Source: Fragilaria radians
Lineage: Eukaryota > Bacillariophyta > Fragilariophyceae > Fragilariales > Fragilariaceae
Assembly: GCA_900642245.1 (NCBI GenBank)
Contig: CAAAJI010000088.1
Span: forward strand, 155,450 to 192,420
Reading direction: 5' to 3'
Length of the DNA stretch: 36,971 nt
Shown in pieces: positions 21,331 to 31,429 of this stretch (within the stretch, counting starts at the first letter, position 1; each line of letters starts with the position of its first letter). The position numbers and the translations under genes were made by a program. The notes beneath the pieces are model-generated. The model ran no database searches. It was not told the origin of the DNA and worked only from the letters and a program-made list of their open reading frames with translations.

Positions 21331-22109
21331 TGGATATTTGCATGAAATAATTGATGAGTTTCCTTTTGAGATCATGGGGAAAATAGTATCAACACCAGCA
21401 GTGCCACATCTATTTGACAAAAACAAAGATGCAACACCTTTGGACACTACTAAGGCAAAAACATTTCATCAAGTAGTGGCTAAGGTTCTATGGGCCGCTA
21501 CACGTGTATGTCCAGATTTGCTTACTACTTTATCATATTTGACCTGCCAAGTCAAAGCACCTGATGAGGATGATATGAAAAAGCTTCTTCAAATGATTGC
21601 TTACATTCCTGATACGGTAAATTTACCACTAACCCTTGGTATGGAAGATTCAAAAGAACTAAGTTGATGGATTGATGCGTCTTTCAGCATAAGGTTTGAA
21701 ATGAGGGGGAAGTCAGACTGGAGCTACTTTATCTCTTAGCAATGGATTGATAAACAGCATGTCAAGGAAGCAAAAATTAAACACAACAACTTCTACAGAG
21801 GCAGAAATAGTACAAGCCCATGATGCAATGTCACAGATTATTTGGTTTTGACATTTCATTTTAGCGCAGGAAGTCAAAATATCTCGCAATATCCTTTTCC
21901 AGGACAACAAAAGTGCCATATTGTTGCACAGAAATGATACTAACTCAAGTTCACGAAAGACAAGACATATTAATATTTGCTATTTCCTTTTGAAGGATTG
22001 GATTAAGTCAGGAGAGATTGAAGTTGCGTTCTGCCCTTCCAAGGAAATAACAGCAGATTTTTTTACTAAACCAATGCAAGGTAGAAGGTTTATGGCAATA
22101 AGAAAATGA
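21331..22109 (+). pseudogene. RNase H region of element C
   Basis: 21326-21667: EIIDEFPFEIMGKIVSTPA, TFHQVVAKVLWAATRVCPDLLTTLSYLT (quoted in parts), QVKAPDEDDMKKLLQM. After a TGA near 21668, WIDASFSI (first RNase H Asp), a stretch with stops (21700-21920), then 21921-22109: RKTRHINICYF, CPSKEITADFFTKPMQG, the usual copia C-terminus. It is the only element in the 13-23 kb stretch with a complete RNase H tail. Confidence 0.83.
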
Positions 22110-22150
22110 ATTATAGGGGAACATGATGAACAAGGATGACTGCACATATT

Positions 22151-22449
22151 TTGAAGGAGTGTGTTGATATGTTGATATATATCCGGATATATCGCCCTGC
22201 GCAAGTTTTTATGACCGTTACCGTGAAATTGAAATTCCGGGTTACTTAAGTAAGTGACTACGTGAAATCATACCGGATAGATGTTCCAAGTAAGACAAGT
22301 TGATGAAAAGCCTAAATATCGTGATTCAACCACAACATGGGGATCATTTGTTGATGATGTGATATTCTCATAGTTTTAGTAATCTAGTGGTTCTAAAATA
22401 ATAGCAGCTTAAGATCATAATCTTGGTTTGGATTAGGATTCTTTCAACA
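22151..22449 (+). mobile_element. Polypurine tract and 3' LTR of element C
   Basis: Purine tract GAAGGAG (22154-22160), then an LTR from TGTTGA at 22162 to TCAACA at 22449, a perfect 6-base terminal inverted repeat. The length is 288 bases. It contains a TGTTGATATATATCCGG stretch near its start. No second copy is found upstream of gag, so the 5' LTR is lost or diverged. Confidence 0.75.
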
Positions 22450-23139
22450 TCTAGTGGGACTTCTGGAGTGGCAGCAGTGCTGGGGCTGGGAAAGAAGCAT
22501 CAGAGTGTTGCCGTTGTTGATGGCAGCAGCAGCGCCCGCTTGTTCTGACAGCTGTTGAAGCAAGGGCATGATGTGCAGTGCTTGTTTGCAATGCAACATG
22601 GACAAGCCAAAGATTGGGTTGTTGGCCGTGACAGAGCACATATTGATGATCTGGAGCAGTTGCAGCAGCAATGGAGGTCTTGTTGCTGACAGCGGGTCGG
22701 TGGTTCATGAGTGGACCCATCATCCTCCTTGTGTAGTTTGGTTGCTGACAAGTGGAGGATGGATGTTACAGATGGGCGGATAGATGCGCTACTTGCTGGG
22801 AGGTTTTGGTGGTGCTGCTGAGGAGCAGCAGCAGACCCTAGGCAACCATGACCGACATCCTTGTTCATCGCAGTTGCAGCTTTGATTGCTGCCGTTCCTC
22901 GGCCCTTGCCCGTTCCCTCCCCTCTCGCACTCATACCGACACACGTAAGGTCTCTTGTTGGCTTGACTTGACTCAATTGCTGTGGTGTGTGCACTTAAAA
23001 ACACATTGCGGGAGAAGCAAGAAACTTTGCGGCAGACTACACAATTAGCAAAGTCTACTTTTCACTATCCTATAAGAAGTCATCAGTGAAGTTGTTCCAC
23101 AACTAGGAGTATCAGAGTGCACGGTCTACCAAAAGTTCC
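22450..23139. other. GC-rich CAG/CTG-biased block, unassigned
   Basis: Compositionally distinct from its neighbours, with many CAG/CTG/GCA triplets (22470-22720, 22800-22840) and a pyrimidine-rich run near 22890-22930. Open frames exist on both strands (for example 22500-22994, minus) but are low-complexity and I recognise none. At 23075-23140 the plus strand reads SEVVPQLGVSECTVYQKFL, which looks like a helix-turn-helix of a DNA transposase, with upstream text ALKNTLREKQETLRQ possibly related. This is a weak hint of a decayed DNA transposon. Confidence 0.35.
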
Positions 23140-25075
23140 TTGATGGGATTTAAGTCAACATGCCATTTTGACTTTCTACGTCAGCTACACATACTGGACA
23201 AGATTGAGCATGACAAGTCATGGGAATGTGTAAAGGTGCTTGATTACTCTGAAGACAAGGGACTAGTTGACAGTATCCCGCAAAAGTGCTTAGTAGAATG
23301 GAATGACATTAATAATGCTAAGTCATGGATGAAATTCTTTGCATTGTGTCTTAGTAAATTGCTGGACAAAAGTCTTTTTTGCAATCTAATTCCGTACTGT
23401 AAGGTTAAACTACCAGTGAACATCATCAAGATGCATAATGTCTCATCAAGCCCAACAACTGTAAAATACAAGTTTGGAATTCAAGTCCCAAGAGACATCA
23501 AGAATGCCATAAGCTTAGACAGGAAGAATGAAATAGCCTATGGCAAGAAGCAATTGAAACAGAGCGTAAGCAGCTTACTTACTGTGAGACATTTATTGTT
23601 CTAGATTCAGGGGGGGGGGGGGGGCATTCTCAAAGGATATCAGAAGATTCTATATCATATAGTATTTGATGTCAAAAATGATTTAAGACATAAAGTAAGA
23701 CTGGTTGCGGGTCGTAATTGGACGGTCAATGACAAGGAAGACATTTGTTCAGGTGTTGTACATATGGTTACTATCAGAATTGGGTTTTTCCTGGGAGAAC
23801 TCAACGGATTGTCATGCTGTGCATGTGACATTGGAAATGCATTCTTATACGGAAAAACAAAGGAGAAGGTTTACATAACAGCTGGTCCAGAGTTTGGTAA
23901 CACACTATGTGGGAAGAACCTAATCAATAACAAATGCTTACACGGTTTAAAGGCTTCAGCTGCCAGGTTTCATGAATTTAGCAGAGTCATTGCTACGTTT
24001 AGGATTTATGAAAACAAAGCATGACCATGATATTTGGATGCAAAATAACACGTCGCACGATGAGTATTTAGCCACTCATGTGGATGATATTCTTACTTGG
24101 AGTAAAGATCCCATGGACGTCATCAAGGCTCAAGAAATGACCAACTTATTGATGAACATTGGGATTCCTGAAAATTATAAGAATCTAAATCAGTCTAAAT
24201 CTACTAATGGTAAGTGGTAAGCGGTAGCAACCTATGAGTGAAGCATACCATCCTGAAATAGATGACACACCATTTTGCACGGATGAAGACTTGGCTAGGT
24301 ATAGGTCCATAATAGGTTGTTGCACTTGAATAATTGTTTTAAGAAGGTTTGATATAGCTCATGCTACGTCAGAAATGAGCAGATTCAATATGGAACCAAG
24401 GCAAGGGCATTTGAACGCAGCTAAAAGGAGTATGGCTTACCTAAAGACTTTTCCAAAGGGGAGAGTTATAATTGATACGTCGTACCCAAGTCACTCAGAA
24501 AATCCTGTTGAAGACCATCCTAATTGGAAAGATTTCTACCCAGACGCTGTAGAAGAGCTATTGAATGACCTTCCTGTGTCAAAGGGACCAAAAGTCCAGA
24601 TGACTTATTATGTAGATGCTGACCGTGCACATGATTTAGTGACTAGAAGATCTATCACAGGCATCTTAGCCATGTTGAACAATACACATATTAGATGGGT
24701 TCCTAAATGTCAAAGGTCTAATCAAGACTTCAATTTACGGTCCAGAGTTAGCAGTAGCAAGAATTGCAACAGAACTCATACTGGAAGCAAGTTTCATGCT
24801 TAGGTCATTAGGTGTGGATTTAGAAGGACCGACATTGCTGTTAAGAGATAATATGTTTGTGGTTTTGAATACATCAGTTCCTTCAAGTGTCTTGAAGAAG
24901 AAGCATAACGCAATATCCTACCATAGTGCACGCGAGGCCATTGCCGCGAAAGTAATGAGGTTTCCGTATATAGAGAGTGAGGAGAATGGCAGTGACATTC
25001 TGACGGAGCCCTTAAGTAAGAATTAATTCCACCAATTAATCAAGACGTGGTTATTTCGGGTACCAGAGATTCAGA
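23140..25075 (+). pseudogene. Copia element D, pol from integrase end to RNase H
   Basis: A third copia lineage. 23140-23604: DKIEHDKSWECVKVLDYSED, WNDINNAKSW and VKYKFGIQVPRDIKNAISLD, leading into RT. A run of 15 G's (23610-23624) follows, then YHIVFDVKNDLRHKVRLVAG (23650-23710), CACDIGNAFLYGKTKEKVYI (first catalytic Asp, 23764-24024), ATHVDDILTWSKDP (VDD intact, about 24073-24115). A deletion removes the segment after GIPENY; a stop lies near 24329. RNase H: MSRFNMEPRQGHLNAAKRS, YYVDADRAHDLVTRRSITGI (24600-24665), SVLKKKHNAISYHSAREA and DILTEPLSKN. A final stretch LIKTWLFRVPE follows the TAA at 25024. Gag, protease and most of the integrase are absent. Confidence 0.85.
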
Positions 25076-25212
25076 AAGTGAAAGATATTTAGGATATTTT
25101 GGAAATTTTAGGATATAGGTTTAAAAAATAATTACCGAATAAGATTTGATTGATATTCATGTTTAAAGAAGATGAAGATATTACAAGATGTACCTTCAGA
25201 TATTAGGGGAGT

Positions 25213-25870
25213 TGTACGATATTCTGACTATTTATATACTTTAACTGTAACCGTAGCAAGTGAACAGGTTATGTACTTTTCTTGATGAAAGTCACCTTGG
25301 GTTAAAGTCCTGATTTTGATAGATATTTTACTAACTGATGGTATACATCTAGTTTTCCGTTAGATTTATCTTTCGTTGCCATTTTTTCGTTTGATCCTTG
25401 CAAGCATTTGTTCTACAAGAACATTGGAAATTAAATCCTTGCCATGTTTGCGAACTAAAGGTATATATTAGAATATCTTTGGCACATCTTAACGGTTGGA
25501 AAGATGTCTTGGAACGGTAATTCAAGCGATAGAAAGATCTCCAAGAAAAGATGAGTTTGCTCTAGAAAAGTAATTTATTACTCTCACAATTTCCACAAGA
25601 TAATATTTTATTGCTTAATTTTATCTTCAAACCATTTTATCACTCCAAGAAAAATTTGTGAGAGATTTAATTTCTAGTAATTCCAACTCTTTTAAGAGTA
25701 CTTTCTTCTTGCTTTTCTTCCCCTTCTTCCTTTTACCAACTTGCCAACAAGTTTAAACATGGGTACATATATGTTCCCTCTATTTAATCAATAATAAGAT
25801 CCATGTATTTATTCAAGGAGTTGTCACTTCATTCGTTTCTTTGTGATTCAAGTTATGCTGCTCATCATCT
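25213..25870 (+). mobile_element. LTR of the D/E copia family
   Basis: A purine tract AGGGGAG (25206-25211) ends just before TGTACGATATTC at 25213, the expected LTR start 140 bases after D's pol. A TATA-like TATTTATATAC follows at 25229. The 3' end is placed loosely at TTACA near 25870, just before E's gag. It is inverted relative to the related LTR at 13290-13865. It may serve as 3' LTR of D and 5' LTR of E. Confidence 0.65.
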
Positions 25871-25889
25871 TACAAGAATGACCAATCTA

Positions 25890-26130
25890 AGCACCTAACC
25901 TAGTGAAAGGTTGCAAAAATAAGGATCATATTGATAGTAATGCGTTCCTTGCATGGGATAGATTGAAGAACAAGTTTGAGCCCTTATCTGCACCCTCTTC
26001 AGCTGAAATTTAGAGGCTATTACATCAGTGTGCTTTAAAGAAAGGACAAGACAAAGAAGTCTGGTTAACTGAACTTGAAGACTACCGCATGAAGCTACTA
26101 GCTCAGAGCTACAAGCCATCTGTTACATAA
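25890..26130 (+). pseudogene. Gag fragment of element E
   Basis: Plus-strand NAFLAWDRLKNKFEPLSAPS, a TAG near 26010, then CALKKGQDKEVWLTELEDYR. The W-x2-L-x3-(F/Y)-x-P pattern and the L-E-D-x-R segment are typical of copia gag of this lineage. It is short and followed by a deletion into pol. Confidence 0.75.
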
Positions 26131-26239
26131 GTGGTCAAGAAATCTTCTTCCCACAGTATAATATATTTATGTTTGAAAAACATAAGGACTTTTAAAATAT
26201 AGATCTTCATTTAGGAGCTACTGCGTGTCAAATATATCC

Positions 26240-27200
26240 TTGATAGGATCTAATTCCAAAACTGAATTAGATTGTTTGCATCACCTGCATATAATGGACA
26301 TGTCAGTGGATGAAAAGGATAGGTCATGGAAATGTACAAGATGCTCAAGTATTGTGAAGAAATAGGTGTGAACGCAATGACAAATCAATAGTGCATAGTA
26401 TGGAATGATATTAATAATTCACAGTCATGGGTGAATTTCTTTGCAGTAAGTCTTAGCAACCCTACACCGGTAATCGCATTTGCAAGGAACCAAAAACTTC
26501 TAAATAGGATGCATTTTTTTCATCCTATTTGGTATTGCAAGACCAAAACAACTATGGAGATTGCTAGGATACATAAAGCTTCAACAAGTCAAACAGGTAT
26601 CAAATATATATTTGGAAATCAAGAATGCTATCAACTCAGATGAGAAAATCCTTAATAATCTTTAGGAAGAGGCTACTGAGACACAGCTTAAGCAATTTAC
26701 TGATTATGAGACATGCATAGTACTTGATTCAGAGGAGGACATACCTAAGGGGTAACAAAAGATTCCATATCATGTAGTATTTGATGTCAAATATGACCTA
26801 AGGCATAAAGCAAGACTGGCTGCAAGTGGTAGGTGGATGGTCAATGACAAAGAACATATCTATTCAGGCTTTGTACGAATAGTTACCATAAGATTGATTT
26901 TTCTTAGGAGAATTGTATGGATTCTCTTGCTGTGCACGTGTCATTGGAAATGCCTTTTGTATGGAAAAACCCAGGAGAAGGCTTACATCACTGCTGGGCC
27001 AGAATTTGGTACAACATTATGTGGAAAGACACTAATTATTGATAAGTCATTATACGGCGCAGATTTTCATGACATTACTCAGATTATGATTTAAGAAGAC
27101 TAAGCATGATACAGTCTTATGGATGATCACACTATGAATATTTAGCTACATATGTGGATGCTATTCTTATTTGGAGCAAGGATTCCATGCCAGTCTCCAG
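26240..27200 (+). pseudogene. Pol remnant of element E, related to D
   Basis: Colinear with D: LHHLHIMDMSVDEKDRSWKC-like start (26270-26330), WNDINNSQSWVNFFAVSLSN (26400-26460), ARIHKASTSQTGIKY (26565-26610), LDSEEDIPKG, IPYHVVFDVKYDLRHKARLA (26762-26822), YGKTQEKAYITAGPEFGTTL (26960-27018), LIIDKSLYG. The VDD box position reads YVDAILIWSKD (about 27150-27180), so its second Asp is Ala. Many stops and shifts; RNase H is missing. Confidence 0.8.
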
Positions 27201-27259
27201 AATGCCATTTCTAAGTTAATAAAAGTGTACTCATTTTGAATGGATATTTGACTATCATT

Positions 27260-27700
27260 TTGTTCCAAAATGGATACTCATCCAGACCTTTTGTTTCCTT
27301 ATCATTATGAGTTCTGCAATTGTCCATTCTCTATTTTTCCCAAAAAAGATGATCCAGAGTCCTCAAAACGAAAGGACAAATATGTCACCAATGACATACC
27401 TCTTGATCCCAGTGATCCTCATTCTCAGAAGATCTCCCACAAGTAAAAAAAGTTAAATTTGTCAGAAATCGAAGAAATTTTGGGGAGTTTTTTAGCACAT
27501 TTGACAATATTGTGAAGACACTAGCCTTACCAAGAGGCCCTCAGCGATTCCGTTTAATCCCGGCAATGATGGGACATGATGCACAAAAGAAATAGTTAGA
27601 CATTGTCACAAATCACGGTACTAACCAGACACAAGAAGAACTTGAAGACTAATATCAAAGTTGGCCTAGTAACAAAAATAATACTAAAAATAATGATCAT
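27260..27700 (+). pseudogene. Gag-like remnant F, unclassified retroelement
   Basis: Plus strand. MDTHPDLLFPYHYEFCNCPF (27271-27330), KYVTNDIPLDPSDPHSQK, then in a shifted frame EFFSTFDNIVKTLALPRGPQ and RFRLIPAMMGHDAQKK-stop-LDIV (27490-27610). The pattern small loop-RF-L-x6-G-x-A-x3-W is that of retroelement gag capsids, but I cannot say whether it is copia or gypsy. Stops at 27444 and 27593. Confidence 0.45.
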
Positions 27701-27952
27701 TGAGTTATAAATTCATTTTGATAAGTGCCTAGATGTACAAAATTGTAAATAATCAGTAACAAAATTAAGATTTTTCTTAGAACTATTGTAGTTACAAACA
27801 AAGATGAAAAAAGTTCAATCATATTCTTATGTACCCTCCTGCAGTAGATGATATTTCAACGGAAAGTTTTGATGCTTTCAAGCAAGAGCTTACATTTTTC
27901 AACCTTTAATTCATACATAAGCACAGCATTACACAAGTTGAATATCACCCTT
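27701..27952. other. AT-rich boundary between retroelement cluster and host gene
   Basis: About 250 bases without a gene, including the 3' flank of the following minus-strand gene. I see no canonical AATAAA polyadenylation signal. Confidence 0.5.
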
Positions 27953-29890
27953 TCATGGTAATAATCTACTCCCTGGTCGTAGGCCTTGTACTTTAGGAGC
28001 TGCATTTATTCTGTGTTGAACGCTTGCATTGATGTTTTCGTGAATTGCTGGTTTAGATGAGACGCTGCTTTCATCTGAATCGTGATCCCAATCACCATCA
28101 TTGTCCAATATCCCGAGCTTACTTCGTAGACTTGATACTTGTTCGTCATGTACGTCTTGGTTGACTACGGAACCCAATTCCACTTTGGCAACACGCTCGG
28201 TTCGTTTTGTTCCATACGGTAGACGACCAAAATAGTTTTTCCATGCAACTAAAATGTCCTCATGCTCCTTTCGGAGGAATGAAAAATGTGACTCAGGATC
28301 AACTTTCGTGCAGTCCTCCTTTGACAGAGGTCGAAGCGATCCTAGAATCATGGCTAGAATTTGATCCAGAAGGGATATTTCATCTCCTAAGTCGTTCTCG
28401 GGATGATGAACTTGGGATGCAATGCCGTCTTCCTCATCCGCCCATTCTTCGTCTTGCAAGGATTCTAAAAGGTCATCGACCTGCTGCATTCTCAATTGAA
28501 GTGATTGCACTAATGCTTGTGTCCTTTTCATTTCGTCTGAGGTGAACTTTTCAAGTAATTCATTTTCTTCTTTCCAAGCGTCTTCTAGCATTTTCTTTTC
28601 CTGTTCTAGCTTTGCTACAAGTACCAGATTTTTTCCGTGTTTCTTCTTTTTGCTCTTACCCGATTTTGAATTTGAGTGTTCAGTCAAAATTGCATCTGCT
28701 TGGTCTTCATGCGGATTCATGTTTATCTCTTCATCTTCAATTGAACTTTCATCAACTTCAATTATTTTCCTGCAGGCAGTATCCAATGCGGAATCATTCA
28801 TGCTAGTCTCTATCGCTTCTTCTGTGTCAGATTCAATTGTGAGATCACATTTTTGCAAAGGACCACTATCTGAAAAAATATTGCTTGAAAGATCAAGAGC
28901 CTGAAGTTTAAGACCTCCATGCTGTGCAATCATTTGTTCTCGCTCGTCTTCGAGCTGCTCAAGCTTGATACGCGCGTTTTCAAGACGATGATCAAACGTT
29001 TCTCGTACTTGGTATAGTTTATCAAGACGAATTTTTCGTTCTTCAACGCGCCATTTCCACAACTTAGTCTGACGCATGACATCGCTCTCTCGTTTTGCTA
29101 AATCCAAAATTGCATCGTACATATCGCTCTTCCATATCAAGGAACGATTGCATTCCTTTAGATGAGCAATTAATTTGTTCAAAACTGGGATACTGTGTTT
29201 GCGAAAGAATTTTTTCCATAAGCAAGGTGTGGATAGAACTCTTCCATCCGAATGACACAGAATTTCAGGATAATGAACAACAATTTCCTTGTAAGAATTG
29301 GAAGTATTTGCAGAATTCTCAGCATGATGTACGACGCTCATTTCAAACAGCTCTCCTACTCGTCTATCGAATTCATCTTCATTCAAAACTGATTCTACTT
29401 GTTCTATGACTGCATCAAGCTCATCCTTTGATGTGGGAACATATCCACAAAGGTTCTCAAGATTTACGACAATTATGGGCAAGCTAGGTGGAGGAGAGTC
29501 CAAAAGATCACCACCAAAATATTCAACTTCAGCTGTTTCATCATCCAAGGTTTCCTTTGGAGTTAAGACTTCCAGTATGCGATCTTTATCCTCACTCATT
29601 TCATGATTGCTTTCAATGCTCTTTTCTTTAGCTTTTACGCCTTCCGAAGAAATATCATGTTTTCTCCGTCGCGATAAAGTTGTCAAACAAACAGAGTCTC
29701 TTGTCTGTCGAATGTTTCCTATCGAACTTGATCGCAATGAATCTTTTAGTTCAGATGAAACTTTAATAGAAACACCAAGGCTTTGATTGAATTGAGGTGA
29801 AGTTGACATACCTCTGAATTTTTTGGTATTATCGAAGGATTCAGGAAGTTTAAATGAAATCGGTGGATGGGAACCGGAATTACTTTCCAT
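27953..29890 (-). CDS. Coiled-coil protein of unknown function, 645 aa
   Basis: Single-exon host gene with good coding character throughout. The start is fixed by an in-frame TGA 30 bases upstream of the ATG. I do not recognise the family. The N-terminus (1-120) is Ser/Lys-rich and probably disordered. Residues 150-270 form a folded-looking helical block (DELDAVIEQVESVLNEDEFD; EIVVHYPEILCHSDGRVLST; LWKKFFRKHSIPVLNKLIAH). Residues 278-322 (KWRVEERKIRLDKLYQVRET onward) and 424-480 (AKLEQEKKMLEDAWKEENEL onward) are heptad-rich coiled coils, separated by an acidic linker and a basic patch KSKKKKHGK at 412-420. Residues 500-580 hold a second compact region (SFLRKEHEDILVAWKNYFGR). No signal peptide or membrane segment. 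It is likely a cytoplasmic or cytoskeletal scaffold, but that is inference. Confidence 0.85.
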   Translation of the reverse strand: MESNSGSHPPISFKLPESFDNTKKFRGMSTSPQFNQSLGVSIKVSSELKDSLRSSSIGNIRQTRDSVCLTTLSRRRKHDISSEGVKAKEKSIESNHEMSEDKDRILEVLTPKETLDDETAEVEYFGGDLLDSPPPSLPIIVVNLENLCGYVPTSKDELDAVIEQVESVLNEDEFDRRVGELFEMSVVHHAENSANTSNSYKEIVVHYPEILCHSDGRVLSTPCLWKKFFRKHSIPVLNKLIAHLKECNRSLIWKSDMYDAILDLAKRESDVMRQTKLWKWRVEERKIRLDKLYQVRETFDHRLENARIKLEQLEDEREQMIAQHGGLKLQALDLSSNIFSDSGPLQKCDLTIESDTEEAIETSMNDSALDTACRKIIEVDESSIEDEEINMNPHEDQADAILTEHSNSKSGKSKKKKHGKNLVLVAKLEQEKKMLEDAWKEENELLEKFTSDEMKRTQALVQSLQLRMQQVDDLLESLQDEEWADEEDGIASQVHHPENDLGDEISLLDQILAMILGSLRPLSKEDCTKVDPESHFSFLRKEHEDILVAWKNYFGRLPYGTKRTERVAKVELGSVVNQDVHDEQVSSLRSKLGILDNDGDWDHDSDESSVSSKPAIHENINASVQHRINAAPKVQGLRPGSRLLP

Positions 29891-31429
29891 ATTTTTTTGG
29901 AAGGATACTAAACTATTTCATTAAAGTACCACATGCAAATCAAGTGAAAAAAATGATCTGGATTTTTAAAACTAAATCTAAATTATTAAAGTTCTTTCAT
30001 TTTGCTAGACAATGGAAACAGTAATCAAGCGTTTCTGGGACAAATATGTTGAAGATAGAATACGAAAAAAATAATCTTGTCCATAAATGAAGTAAAGAAC
30101 AATGCCCACAGAGCAAAGCTTTTTAGTAACACAATACAAAAAATAGCTAGTTATTTAAACAATGAAGATATAATACATACACAATACACATTTCTGTATA
30201 GGATGGAGTTTGAAGGCTGACATTCCTTAGCGTACAAATTAAAATGGCATAGTCTTCAATTCAAAGAAAGATAAGCATTAGATTTATTTGTGAATTCTCA
30301 AACTCATGACTAAAAAGGTATGGGACAGACTGAGAGTTTGGAGATGAATAAACTTAACTGATGGATGGTAAACAAACGGCAACTAGATGATCATGAAAAG
30401 TAATATTACTGGAATTTGAAGTCATCTAACTTTGCCTATCCCAATTATAGGTTCAATACATTGCTTCCTCACGGGCGCAATCATGAGGGCCCAGGTAAGC
30501 GTAAGCAAGATGAAACTGCTCTATGTTGAATAGACACAAATGAAAAGTATGTCCTATTTTAAGGAAATTATGAAAAAGCTCTTGTTTTCTAGTCGTAAAC
30601 GATTGGAGTCTTTTCTGACTAAGTTTGCATCATGATCAAGTTTATTTAGATCAGTCTGTAGAATTTCGTACAGACTCGGCTATTTACCTCATTTAATGTG
30701 CTCGGCAAATTCACAGAGAGAACGTCATATGCAGATATGGTAGCTTTGCGCACACAAGTCAAGAATCAGAAAGGGTATTTAAACGGCTACTCAGATGCAA
30801 AACAGGAAGATCAATACAAAAAGAATAGCAAATGTGAATCTGCAATAAATGCAAGATTTTTAATTGAAATCAAGTGTACCCTCCTAAAAACGCTAAAACG
30901 AATGCAAATTTGGTAGAATCGTGTTGGAGAATTCGTGAAGCGTAAACTCTCCTACCTGAAAACACAAGGACTGCCTATTCTTTGACGTCTTGCTAGTGTT
31001 CTGATGTGGTGAGACAGAGACCCCATCCACCAAGGGTAATGCAATTGAACGTCTCTAATGATCAAGAATACCATCACCAGAGGCACATGACTTTCCAAAA
31101 CCTACTTTGAGCACTTCAACAATTAGTCTGAAACTTTCAGTGGCATAGTAGGATCGTGAGAAGATGGAATCCAAGAAAGTGAAAAAGGGAAAGTGCTGCT
31201 ACAACAATTGTAATTGATTATATGAATTAGTCGGATAGTTCTATTCTTGGGTTGTTATCGCTAATTGGCAATCTAGTGCTTACTCAAGCACTTGTTACTG
31301 TCATTTTCCTACAATCGAATAGGTAATTTTAGACGTATCGGCGGCGTACGAGCTCTTGAAAAGTAACAACTATAGCTATGGCTAGATAACTAGACTACTC
31401 GCCAATTCACTTCAGAAATAGTTTACAAT
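29891..31429. other. AT-rich intergenic region
   Basis: About 1.5 kb upstream of the 645-codon gene. The longest open frame (30698-30916, plus, 72 codons) is low-complexity with no recognisable domain. It may include promoter sequence for the downstream gene near 29900-30100 but I see no specific element. Confidence 0.5.

Noticed and set aside
22500..22994. 164-codon minus-strand open frame in the GC-rich block
   Set aside because: Gln/Cys/Ser-rich low complexity driven by CAG/CTG bias; several overlapping frames are open on both strands.
26502..26530. Terminator-like hairpin (10-base stem AAATAGGATG, 9-base loop)
   Set aside because: It falls inside the E pol coding remnant where D has coding sequence; a chance product of decay.
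30698..30916. 72-codon open frame between host genes
   Set aside because: No recognisable motif, coding-like bias or start context; typical chance length for AT-rich DNA.
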